A stretch of DNA of 8,673 nt. Source: Candidatus Sumerlaeota bacterium. GTDB taxonomy: Bacteria; Sumerlaeota; Sumerlaeia; MVZB01; JAJFLK01. Position 1 is the stretch's first letter. Every line of letters starts with the position of its first letter. The position numbers and the translations under genes were made by a program. The notes beneath the pieces were generated by a model that was not told where the DNA came from, made no database searches, and worked only from the letters and a program-made list of their open reading frames with translations. The stretch lies in assembly GCA_021772735.1 (NCBI GenBank), contig JAJFLK010000301.1, positions 1-8,673 of the forward strand. The letters run 5' to 3'. This document shows positions 1-6,409 of this stretch, piece by piece.

Positions 1-221
1 GAATGCGGCGCCGGGCCCGGTGCCCTCTGAAGCCTTCCGATGGTCTGCGTGACCGGGGATTCCGCAATCTTATCGGCACGATCCGCTCCGGCCGTGGATG
101 GGTCGTCTGCCGCTTGACCCGGCTTTACGAATTCGATTCCCTCGCGGGATCCTTGTGCGATCGGTGCGGGGCCGCTGGCCGCTAATTTCTGTTTAATGAC
201 AGCCTTGGAGATGATGCTCAC
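1..221 (-). CDS. N-terminus of a gene coupled to exeA; possible ExeB/GspB-like partner (partial, runs off left edge)
   Basis: An open frame starts at a GTG (221-219) that overlaps the TGA stop of the upstream ATPase gene (220-218) in a GTGA arrangement typical of translational coupling. It stays open to the window edge, giving about 73 codons. A GAGG ribosome-binding site (233-230) lies 8 nt before the GTG. The protein begins MSIISKAVIKQKLAASGPAP and continues as a hydrophilic stretch rich in Ala, Pro, Asp and Gly. No membrane segment is visible in the part present. In type II secretion gene sets, exeA (gspA) is followed by exeB (gspB), whose product has a short cytoplasmic N-terminus before a membrane helix. 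The position and the start of the protein fit that, but no diagnostic domain is visible, so the identity is inferred from position. That it is a real gene is fairly well supported by coupling, RBS and open frame. Confidence 0.68.
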   Translation of the reverse strand, partial: MSIISKAVIKQKLAASGPAPIAQGSREGIEFVKPGQAADDPSTAGADRADKIAESPVTQTIGRLQRAPGPAPH

Positions 222-2230
222 GAGTATAGCCTCGGACGAGAGATTTGAAGCGCCGCGCTCAGCAGCGCCGCCGTCATCGGCGTGACCCGGCCGGTGCGCG
301 GGAGATTGCGTTGCTTCTGAAAATTCCGAATGGCTTCGGAGAGTTTCGGCCCGAACTGCCCGTCCACGTTTCCGACATCCTGCCCGACCTCGGCCAGGGC
401 AAGCTGAAGCGTCTCGACGCCCGCGCCGGTATCGCCGGGCATAAGATCGCTCAGAGAATCCGAATCGCGATACAGGACGCAAATCTCTTCAATCATCGGC
501 TCGATCTCGCTGCGGCGAATCTGGCGAAGGCCAGAGATTGGGTCCGCGACGGTGAGGAGATCTCCTCGCATTTCGACCAGGGCGAGCGTCGGCGCCAGAT
601 CGCCATTGCCGGGCTCGTCCGCTTCCAGGCGGATCAACATCGGCAGATCCAGCCGGAGCGCAAGCGTCAGGTCGCCGGTCGTGATGGTCCGGAATTCAAG
701 CTGGCGCACCATCGTTTCCATGTCGTACCGCGCGATAAGGTCGCCCTCGGCTTCGGCAAATTCATTCAAGCTGATTTGCAATCCCCATCGCTTGAGCAAC
801 GTCAGGTAGGCTGCGGCGTCGGAGTGATCAGCGCGATGGACCCGAACGATGAAATCGCGATCCAGGCTCCATGCCTGGGGGAAAAGATTGGGGTTGGGCT
901 TCTCGTCCGGGACCGCCGCCTCTGCGATCTCCGCAGCTGGTTCGGCATTGTCGGGCTCTGCGGCGAGCTCGGATTCGTTCAGTTCGGCTCGAACGTTCTC
1001 GGTTGAAATTTCGGCAACCTCGGCGACTGATTGCTCGCTGTCGATGGGACGCGCGAGTTCGGCCGATTCGGCCCGGGCATTCGCCGCAATCGAGGCCACC
1101 TCGACGCGAGCTGCCTCGGCGTTTTGAATTCTCTCGGCGCTTCGAACACCCCCCGGCGAGCCGGCGTCGTTTGCGGAGGTCTGATCGGAAGGTTGCTCGA
1201 CCGCGACAACCCCCGGGGACCCCGTCGAAGCAAGGATTGGCGAGACGAACCCGGGCGATCCCTCGCTCGTCATCCGCCTCAGCGCAGAGCCGGCCCAAAT
1301 TCCGCCGACGACGATTCCGACGACGGCGATGCCCAGGGCCGCCTGGCCCGCCCATGATATCCAGGCGCGCGGCGCGCCGGGCGTGGTCGCAGCGACCTTT
1401 GATGATGGTGAAGTCCCGTCGGCTTCGCCACGCACTTCGTCGATCGCCTGCTGAACCATCTCGCCGTCGATATCGTAGCGGCCCATCACGTAACCGAGCA
1501 GGAGGCAACGATCGATGAGGACGTTGATCTTGCGCGGTACGCCCTTGGTGTGGTGATAAATCAATCGCAATGCCTGGGGCGCGAACTGCACTGTGACCTG
1601 CGAACGCGCGACGACCATCCGGTGATGGATGTAGAGCCCGATCTCGGCCTCGTCCAGGGGCGTGACGTGGTAGCGCACGGTAATTCGCTGGTTCAACTGC
1701 TCGAGTTCGGGCAGCGCGAGGGTTCGGCGCAGCTCGGGCTGGCCGACCATCAGGATTTGAATCAGCTTGTCTGTCTCGGTCTCCAGGTTGGAGATCATCC
1801 GAATCTGTTCGAGGGTCTCCGGGCGCAGATTCTGCGCCTCGTCCAGGATGAGCAGGACGTTGTTGCCGGCTTCGAATTCACGAACGAGAAATCGATTCAG
1901 CTCATCGAGAAGCGCCTTGCGCGAATCACTCTGCGCGCTCAGGCCAAATTCCTCATTGATCGATTTCAGCAGTTCCAGGTCGTCGAGGTACGAATTGAGG
2001 ATCATCGCCGTCCGGGTGCGCTCGCGGTCGAGCTGGCCGAGCAGCGCCCGGATCAGCGTCGTCTTTCCGCTGCCGATCTCGCCCGAAAGGCAGATGAAGC
2101 CCTTGCGTTCGGTTACGCCAAACAGCAACGCCGAGAGCGCCTCCTGATGGCGCTGGCTCAAGAATAAATATTTTGAATCCGGAGTGAGATTAAACGGGGG
2201 TTCGACCAAACCGTAAAAGGCGGTATACAT
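218..2230 (-). CDS. exeA: ExeA/GspA-like AAA+ ATPase with transmembrane helix and C-terminal peptidoglycan-binding domain
   Basis: The 670-residue protein opens with the ExeA-type signature MYTAFYGLVEPPFNLTPD. Walker A is GEIGSGKTT (residues 50-58) and Walker B is VLLILDEAQNL (125-135), followed by a second half with GQPELR and GVPRKIN motifs typical of this AAA+ family. A membrane helix lies at about 290-317, so the ATPase is cytoplasmic. A Glu/Ala-rich linker (about 320-450) and the rest would be periplasmic. Residues about 455-590 resemble the degenerate C39-peptidase-like region of long ExeA proteins, and about 596-662 form a PG_binding_1 domain (GxFGPKLSEAIRNFQKQ, then LPRTGRVTP). In Aeromonas, ExeA with ExeB uses ATP hydrolysis and wall binding to place the type II secretin. 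This start is preferred over an upstream in-frame ATG at 2344 because AGGAGG (2246-2241) precedes it by 10 nt and family similarity begins here. The gene lies 177 nt after motB and is coupled to the next gene. A role in pilus or other envelope assembly is possible. Confidence 0.93.
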   Translation of the reverse strand: MYTAFYGLVEPPFNLTPDSKYLFLSQRHQEALSALLFGVTERKGFICLSGEIGSGKTTLIRALLGQLDRERTRTAMILNSYLDDLELLKSINEEFGLSAQSDSRKALLDELNRFLVREFEAGNNVLLILDEAQNLRPETLEQIRMISNLETETDKLIQILMVGQPELRRTLALPELEQLNQRITVRYHVTPLDEAEIGLYIHHRMVVARSQVTVQFAPQALRLIYHHTKGVPRKINVLIDRCLLLGYVMGRYDIDGEMVQQAIDEVRGEADGTSPSSKVAATTPGAPRAWISWAGQAALGIAVVGIVVGGIWAGSALRRMTSEGSPGFVSPILASTGSPGVVAVEQPSDQTSANDAGSPGGVRSAERIQNAEAARVEVASIAANARAESAELARPIDSEQSVAEVAEISTENVRAELNESELAAEPDNAEPAAEIAEAAVPDEKPNPNLFPQAWSLDRDFIVRVHRADHSDAAAYLTLLKRWGLQISLNEFAEAEGDLIARYDMETMVRQLEFRTITTGDLTLALRLDLPMLIRLEADEPGNGDLAPTLALVEMRGDLLTVADPISGLRQIRRSEIEPMIEEICVLYRDSDSLSDLMPGDTGAGVETLQLALAEVGQDVGNVDGQFGPKLSEAIRNFQKQRNLPRTGRVTPMTAALLSAALQISRPRLYS

Positions 2231-2240
2231 CAGACTGCTT

Positions 2241-2246
2241 CCTCCT
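2241..2246 (-). promoter_or_regulatory. Ribosome-binding site deciding the exeA start
   Basis: A perfect AGGAGG on the minus strand sits 10 nt before the ATG at 2230. It supports that start over the in-frame ATG 38 codons upstream, whose added residues are basic and unlike the family. Confidence 0.8.
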
Positions 2247-2407
2247 GCGAGAAGCGCTGGCCCAACGCGGCCAACAGCCCGACGCCCGATGCGTCTATCG
2301 TCCGAAGTATCATGCGGAAGTCTATGGTTGTGCGCAAGGCGCACGTGGAGAAATGCGCAAGCCGGATTCGGTGGCTTCGGCCCTCATGTCTCATTTTGGC
2401 TCGCGCC

Positions 2408-3358
2408 TCAACGATCGTACAGATTTGCTTCCGAAGGCAGGACGATAATATCAACCCGGCGATTCAAGGCTCTTCCCCGTGCCGACGTATTCTCGGCAAT
2501 CGGGCGCGAAGACCCGTGGGCCGAGGACGATATGAGATCGTCCGAGAAATCCTGCTCCTCGATCAGGTACTTGAGAAGTCGCGAGGCCCGCTGCGCGGTC
2601 AGGTCCCAGTTGTCCTGATACCGCCCGCTCTTGGGCGGCGTATTGTCCGTGTGCGCCTCGAGGTGAAGTCGATACCCCTTATCTTTGAGCAAGTGGAACA
2701 ACTTCTGGAGCGTGTGGACGGATTCCCCGCGCACGTAGGCGGATTCGGTATCGAAGAAGGCCGCCTCGCTCAGGCTGACGACGAGCGCCTCTCCCTCGCG
2801 GCGTGTCTGCAAGGCGTTTGCCAAGTTGTTCTCGTCGATGAATGAAACCAGATTGCCTTCGGTCTCTCGGACCCACGCGCCCGAGCCCGCGCCCTCGCCT
2901 TTGGGCCCCGGATCACCTTCGGCCGTGCCATGTTCATTCGTCTGAGTTTCGAGTTCGTCGCTGTTCTCGTCTGTCCTGTCGACTCCGCCCTCACCCGGAT
3001 TGCCCGATAGCTCCCCGCCCTTTTCGTTTCCGGCCGGGCCGCTGGGATCGATCGGGTCACCGACTTGTCTTTTCGAGTTGCCTCGGCGTCGCTGCTCGGG
3101 GAAGAGATTGACGTGATACTTGAGCGAATGCTCTTCGATGCCTCGGCCCTTCATGTGCGGTCTTTCGACCTGCGTCGGCTTGTCGGTCGAGAAAGAGTTG
3201 CGCAGTGATTTCGCCAGCGCCGCAAATTTTTCCTTATCCGCATTACTGATGGCGTAAAGAGCGGTGAACGTCGCGAACAACAGCGTGATGAAGTCGGCAT
3301 AGCTGACGAGCCACCGCTCGTGATTGACGTGTTCTTCGTGCTTTTTCTTGCGTGCCAT
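2408..3358 (-). CDS. motB: Flagellar motor stator protein MotB (OmpA-like peptidoglycan-anchoring)
   Basis: The 316-residue protein is the wall-anchored half of the flagellar stator. A basic cytoplasmic N-terminus (MARKKKHEEH) leads into the single membrane helix WLVSYADFITLLFATFTALY (residues 16-35). Asp22 in this helix is the expected ion-binding residue of the MotB family. A plug-like amphipathic stretch follows (about 40-55). A long hydrophilic linker (about 95-160) rich in Gly, Glu, Asp and Asn precedes the OmpA/MotB domain (about 190-307). That domain shows EAHTDNTPP (234-242), NWDLTAQRA (250-258) and LNRRVDIIV (298-306), the usual peptidoglycan contacts. It lies 55 nt downstream of motA on the same strand, with a GAGGA ribosome-binding site a few bases before the ATG. 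MotD-type naming is also possible because several bacteria carry two stator sets. The coupling ion cannot be told from sequence alone. Confidence 0.95.
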   Translation of the reverse strand: MARKKKHEEHVNHERWLVSYADFITLLFATFTALYAISNADKEKFAALAKSLRNSFSTDKPTQVERPHMKGRGIEEHSLKYHVNLFPEQRRRGNSKRQVGDPIDPSGPAGNEKGGELSGNPGEGGVDRTDENSDELETQTNEHGTAEGDPGPKGEGAGSGAWVRETEGNLVSFIDENNLANALQTRREGEALVVSLSEAAFFDTESAYVRGESVHTLQKLFHLLKDKGYRLHLEAHTDNTPPKSGRYQDNWDLTAQRASRLLKYLIEEQDFSDDLISSSAHGSSRPIAENTSARGRALNRRVDIIVLPSEANLYDR

Positions 3359-3413
3359 GGTTCCTCAGTTTCAGTGACTTTCGGGGTCTGCCTTCGCGGG
3401 CCGGAGCCGGCCG

Positions 3414-4202
3414 CTATTCACCCTTGCCCGCGAATTCCGCGTCATATTTCTTCTTCGTCTTGTCGTCGAGGTAACTCTTGAGCTGCTCTTCGATGATCGA
3501 ATGATTGACGCCCTCTTGAATCAGGAGCACGCCTTTGAGCTCGATCTCACGCAGCGTATTGTCCTCTTTGTAATTGAACGCAATCTTGTTTGAGAACGGC
3601 AGGAAGAACATGTTCGCCAGGCCCACGCCGTAGATCGTCGCCACGAACGCAGTTGCGATACCGCCGCCCAACTTGCTCGGGTCATCCAGATTCGCCATGA
3701 CGTGAATCAATCCAAGCACCGCACCCAGAATCCCGACCGTCGGCGTGTATCCACCCGCCGCTTCCCAGACCTTCTTGTTGAAATCCGCGTCGACTTCCTT
3801 GACCGCCATCTCGGTCTCCATCGTCTCCAGGAGCGTCTTGGGTTCCAGGCCATCGACGGCCATCCGGAGCGCCTTTGCGAAGAACGGATCCTTGATGTCT
3901 TCGATCTCCTTCTCCAACGCAAGAATGCCCTCGCGCCGCGCCCTCTTGGCAAACTCGACCACCTGCGCGATCACCGCCTTCGGATCGCCCTTTTTACGGA
4001 AGAATACGGATAGTAGACCTTTGATTGATGCAATTACGCGTTTGATGGGAAACTGAAGTACGACCGCACCCAGAGTGCCTCCGGCGACGATCATGAATGC
4101 CGTTGGCTTGATGAGCTGATCCAAATGCAGCCCTTCCATCTTTGCCCCGAGCAAGATGAAGCCCAACCCTAGAACTGCTCCTGCAATCGATCCGATGTCC
4201 AT
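3414..4202 (-). CDS. motA: Flagellar motor stator protein MotA
   Basis: The 262-residue integral membrane protein is the rotor-facing subunit of the ion-driven stator and partners MotB. Four membrane segments are visible: residues about 2-20, 33-51, 152-170 and 181-204. A large cytoplasmic loop carries the family signature ARREGILALEKEI (88-100), with charged residues that contact FliG in characterised motors. Conserved prolines appear in YTPTVGILGAVLGLI (P154, third helix) and FLPFSNKI (P202, end of the fourth helix), matching the two functional prolines of E. coli MotA. Length and topology are normal for the MotA/PomA family. The ATG at 4202 follows a GGGAG (4217-4213) 10 nt upstream. It is the first gene of the motA-motB pair, and about 0.94 kb of DNA without a convincing gene lies upstream. 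I saw no convincing sigma-70 or sigma-28 promoter there. Confidence 0.96.
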   Translation of the reverse strand: MDIGSIAGAVLGLGFILLGAKMEGLHLDQLIKPTAFMIVAGGTLGAVVLQFPIKRVIASIKGLLSVFFRKKGDPKAVIAQVVEFAKRARREGILALEKEIEDIKDPFFAKALRMAVDGLEPKTLLETMETEMAVKEVDADFNKKVWEAAGGYTPTVGILGAVLGLIHVMANLDDPSKLGGGIATAFVATIYGVGLANMFFLPFSNKIAFNYKEDNTLREIELKGVLLIQEGVNHSIIEEQLKSYLDDKTKKKYDAEFAGKGE

Positions 4203-4254
4203 GTCTGATCCGCTCCCGCGAAAGGATGTTTTTGTGTGCCGGCGCCCGCCGCCC

Positions 4255-4268
4255 CCTCAGCCCTGAGG
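4255..4268. repeat. Short dyad in the motA leader region
   Basis: CCTCAG-CC-CTGAGG is a perfect 6-bp inverted repeat with a 2-nt centre, 53 bp upstream of the motA start. The centre is too tight for a good RNA hairpin but suits a dimeric DNA-binding protein. It may be chance. Confidence 0.3.
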
Positions 4269-4343
4269 TCTGCCTCGACCGGATACCGCAATCCGCCCGG
4301 CCCGGCCGCGCACGTCCACGCTTTGTTCATCGGCCGCTCTTGT

Positions 4344-4370
4344 GGCCCGCATTAGGGAATTGCGCGGGCC
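4344..4370. repeat. GC-rich hairpin upstream of motA
   Basis: GGCCCGC (4344-4350) pairs perfectly with GCGGGCC (4364-4370) around a 13-nt AT-rich loop. There is no U-run on either side, so it is not an intrinsic terminator. It could fold in the motAB leader RNA or be chance in GC-rich DNA. Confidence 0.4.
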
Positions 4371-4602
4371 GGGAGCAGGTGGGGCCAGGAGTGAAAGCAT
4401 TTGACGTTATTCGGTTTATGGCGATCCGGACGAACAGGGGCGGGCTCCATGGGCAATCGGGAAAACCAGAACCCCGAGTCATCCGATCAGAGGCCGGCTC
4501 GGCGCGTCTCAGGCAGGGAACCTCCGATCAATAGGCCGCCCGCATATTGTTGATTCTTAACAACTTCCGAGCTGGATCTGCCTCGATCGGGAAAGTGATC
4601 CC

Positions 4603-4625
4603 GGCGTCATTTTTTAATTGACGCC
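4603..4625. repeat. 7-bp inverted repeat with T-rich loop
   Basis: GGCGTCA (4603-4609) and TGACGCC (4619-4625) are perfectly complementary around TTTTTTAAT. The stem is GC-rich but no U-tract follows it, so terminator function is unlikely. An operator-like dyad or chance are the alternatives. Confidence 0.35.
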
Positions 4626-4922
4626 CGCGCCACTTTTCGGGCATGATTCGCGTTGGACGACGGTTGAAAAGTTTCCCGGGGGGGACACATGTCCGGCGGG
4701 GTTGGTCTGGGATGAGAGGTATGGCAGCGCGACTTTCGGGTCATGGCGCAGTCTGGGTTTCCGAAATCGACCACCCCGCCGGAATCGCTTTTTCAAGATA
4801 GCCACCAACAATTGAGGATACTCGCCTGGTCTTGGGATGGTCGTGACCGGTCCGTGGGCGTTGGCGGTTTGAGCCCATGCCGTCCTGGTAGTTTGACCGG
4901 TGGGAAGTGACGGGAAGTCATG

Positions 4923-4940
4923 ACCGGCGAGGGCGCCGGT
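4923..4940. repeat. Left GC-rich hairpin bounding the 45-bp array
   Basis: ACCGGCG (4923-4929) and CGCCGGT (4934-4940) form a perfect 7-bp stem with loop AGGG, ending exactly at the first tandem copy. Read on the opposite strand it nearly matches the right-hand hairpin, so the array is bracketed by related palindromes. Confidence 0.8.
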
Positions 4941-5075
4941 CCCACACTTTCCGGATGGGACGCTTGTCACGTGTGGAACCGGCGTCCCACAGTTTCCGGA
5001 TGTGATGCTTGTCACGTGTGGAACCGGCGTCCCACACTTTCCGGATGTGATGCTTGTCACGTGTGGAACCGGCGT
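4941..5075. repeat. Three tandem copies of a 45-bp repeat
   Basis: Copies run 4941-4985, 4986-5030 and 5031-5075. Copies 2 and 3 differ at one base (G or C at unit position 7). Copy 1 differs from copy 3 at two bases (GGGACGC in place of TGTGATGC). Each unit contains a CACGTG palindrome, and copies 2 and 3 also carry GTGA...TCAC. Across unit junctions GTGTGG pairs with CCACAC over a 10-nt spacer, perfectly at the copy 2/3 junction and with one mismatch at copy 1/2. The period is 15 codons, so one frame encodes a spurious 15-residue peptide repeat. Units abut directly with no unique spacers, so this is not CRISPR. Confidence 0.95.
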
Positions 5076-5086
5076 CCTCGCCGGTT
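5067..5086. repeat. Right GC-rich hairpin bounding the 45-bp array
   Basis: AACCGGCG (5067-5074) and CGCCGGTT (5079-5086) form a perfect 8-bp stem with loop TCCT. The left half belongs to the third tandem copy. Every unit therefore ends in half of this palindrome, and only the last copy has the closing half. Confidence 0.8.
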
Positions 5087-5144
5087 GAGAAATTCAAGAA
5101 TCCCTCCGGGTGTGGCGGTGCGACAACCCCACATAATCAGCCGG

Positions 5145-5642
5145 TCAGTGCACGAGAACATCGCAGAGACACCTGCCATTGATGGCCGGACCTTTCGGCG
5201 CCGAAATAGATGCGGCCGGGTCCGGCCTTCGTGTATCCTGCCCTCTTTGCATTCCGTGATTCGACGCCAGTCCGCCCGCCGCGTCCCAGCCGTAATCGAT
5301 CGTGCCCTCGGGCTTGACGCGCGAGGTCAGACGGCCTTCGCTGTCGCGCGTCTCGGTGAAAGCGGAAGTGACGACCGAAGGCAACTCGGGGTCATCGGCG
5401 AAGACGCGCACCGCGCCGCTGGGATACGTGACCTGCGTGCGCACGCCCTCGGCGTCGTAAGCGAACGTGAACGTCAGATCCTCGCTCGTCGCGTCGACGA
5501 CCGTATCGACGTCGTTCATGATGACCTGGAAGACTTGGCCATCGGCGTCAAAGACCGTCGTGGTCTTGACGTCCCAGACCATGCCCGTGCCCGAATCGGC
5601 GGGCTTGATCACGGCCGTCCGGCGGCCCTCGGAGTGTAGCAC
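5145..5642 (-). pseudogene. Detached RHS/YD-repeat fragment
   Basis: This 165-codon frame carries YD-repeat protein sequence without a head or tail. Recognisable units include TTTVFDADGQVFQVI (residues 27-41), FAYDAEGVRTQVTYPSGAV (60-78), ETRDSEGRLTSRVKPEGTI (97-115) and YGWDAAGGL (117-125). Such repeats form the shell that encloses RHS toxins. The putative GTG start at 5642 comes two codons after an in-frame TGA (5648-5646), and RHS-like sequence appears almost immediately. After about residue 128 the similarity is lost in a Pro/Arg-rich tail. Neither a secretion domain, the conserved core end, nor a toxin is present, so I read this as a broken internal piece of an RHS gene. Its GC content is like the RHS core and unlike the immunity genes just upstream. 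It lies downstream of the tip cassette, opposite to its place in an intact gene. Confidence 0.7.
5184..5227. repeat. Nested palindromes at the decayed end of the RHS fragment
   Basis: GGCCGGACC (5184-5192) is perfectly complementary to GGTCCGGCC (5219-5227). Directly after the left arm is a perfect 14-bp palindrome, TTTCGGCGCCGAAA (5193-5206). The structure lies where RHS similarity has been lost. No U-run follows on the minus strand, so it is not a classic terminator. Confidence 0.75.
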
Positions 5643-5688
5643 GAATCAGGCTAAGCCGGGCCGGACTTCCGGAGGAAAGTCTCCGAGT

Positions 5689-6351
5689 CTATCCGTTTGC
5701 GAGAACTCGGAATTGCCCCTTAGATACTTCTCCCATGATGATGATGTCGCCTTCATCCCAACCCACCGCGATATGGCGCGACTCCCGGTCGCCGAGAAGA
5801 AGCTCCGGCTGAATCTGTCGGCAAACCTCTCTCATCGCCAGATTCGCGTAAGTCAAACCCAGCATTTCCGTTCCGAGCTCGTCAACTGGCCCGTTCTCCA
5901 TATCGTCCTCATCCTCGTCTTCGGGCTCTATTATAATTGAATCCAACACCTTTCGTATTTTCGAAAGTATCGCCGAATCGGCATACGGTTCCTTGGGAAC
6001 ATAATTCACTTCGGTGTGCGGTGGAAGTGCGACTTTATTCACCGGCTCCTCTGCGATCCCGCACAGGGCTATATCCATCGAAATATCACACTCATCGTCC
6101 TCCAAATTGGGACACTCCCGGAGACCAAAATACAAGATCGCGACTTTAAGCCCGGGTGGGTCCGCTGCATGGACATTCACCAGCCAATCGCGCAGCTTCT
6201 CAACATCCTCTTCGTAACTCAGACCGGAGAGCTCGGCCCAAACGGAATGCGGAAGCCTCTCATTGCATCGGGCGATAATCCTTTCCATTCCGGCGGACAC
6301 ACTCTCGGACTCACGAATGATCTCCAATACAAGGCTATAATCAGGATCCAC
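5689..6351 (-). CDS. Acidic protein of unknown family, third gene of the RHS toxin cassette
   Basis: The 220-residue protein is not one I recognise. It is soluble with no signal peptide or membrane helix, and is acidic, with an Asp/Glu run at residues 142-150 (EPEDEDEDD) that looks like a flexible loop. The N-terminal half appears helical and contains Trp38, Trp56 and four cysteines (C29, C80, C88, C97). The C-terminal part (about 190-217) has strand-like segments ending SRHIAVGWDEGDIIIMGEV. The GTG start at 6351 is supported by a strong AAGGAG (6363-6358) 6 nt upstream. It begins 58 nt after the Imm11-like gene, on the same strand, in the same lower-GC DNA. Small acidic genes downstream of polymorphic toxins are often immunity proteins, so a second or decoy immunity protein is a reasonable inference, but nothing in its sequence proves this. 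Confidence 0.85.
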   Translation of the reverse strand: MDPDYSLVLEIIRESESVSAGMERIIARCNERLPHSVWAELSGLSYEEDVEKLRDWLVNVHAADPPGLKVAILYFGLRECPNLEDDECDISMDIALCGIAEEPVNKVALPPHTEVNYVPKEPYADSAILSKIRKVLDSIIIEPEDEDEDDMENGPVDELGTEMLGLTYANLAMREVCRQIQPELLLGDRESRHIAVGWDEGDIIIMGEVSKGQFRVLANG

Positions 6352-6357
6352 TATATG

Positions 6358-6363
6358 CTCCTT
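6358..6363 (-). promoter_or_regulatory. Strong ribosome-binding site for the GTG-started acidic gene
   Basis: AAGGAG lies 6 nt before the GTG at 6351. It fixes the start at a GTG codon and indicates efficient translation of this downstream gene, stronger than the weak site before the Imm11-like gene. Confidence 0.75.
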
Positions 6364-6409
6364 ATCCTATATTTTGCATCGACAGCTGGCCAACTTGCAC
6401 ATTGCGTAA

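Larger units (their letters stand above)
4203..5144. other. Long gene-poor interval with inverted repeats and a tandem-repeat array
   Basis: No convincing gene lies between motA and the RHS fragment. Frames open here on either strand encode basic or repetitive peptides, show no domain motif, and the largest one simply translates the 45-bp tandem repeats. The interval contains small inverted repeats at 4255-4268, 4344-4370 and 4603-4625, and the array at 4923-5086. It should also hold the promoter for motAB, which reads leftward, but no clear -35/-10 or FliA-type box was found. Short repeats of TGACCGG at 4844, 4894 and 4921, and of GGGAAGT at 4902 and 4912, lead into the array, suggesting decayed repetitive DNA. 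Confidence 0.65.

Noticed and set aside
3..185. 60-codon plus-strand frame at the left edge
   Set aside because: It lies antisense to the coupled frame following exeA and is Arg-rich without any motif.
245..1006. 253-codon plus-strand frame opposite exeA
   Set aside because: The minus strand encodes the recognisable ExeA C-terminus. The plus frame is a shadow.
2309..2337. Possible promoter before exeA (TTGCGC, 17 nt, CATGAT on the minus strand)
   Set aside because: Only 3 of 6 and 4 of 6 bases match the sigma-70 boxes, within chance for a gap of this size.
2231..2344. N-terminal extension of the ExeA-like protein to an ATG at 2344
   Set aside because: The extra 38 residues do not resemble the family, while the ATG at 2230 has a perfect AGGAGG and begins the conserved MYTAFYGL motif.
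4226..4534. 102-codon plus-strand frame upstream of motA
   Set aside because: It is Arg/Pro/Gly-rich with no domain or good ribosome-binding site, as expected for chance frames in GC-rich DNA.
4614..5060. 148-codon minus-strand frame through the tandem repeats
   Set aside because: Its repetitive N-terminus is a direct translation of the 45-bp DNA repeats. The rest has no motif and is very basic, so it is probably spurious.
4923..5086. CRISPR array
   Set aside because: The repeats abut with no unique spacers, there are only three copies, and no cas genes are present.
5643..5688. Imperfect hairpin after the acidic gene as an intrinsic terminator
   Set aside because: The stem has a bulge and no U-run follows, so terminator function is not supported.
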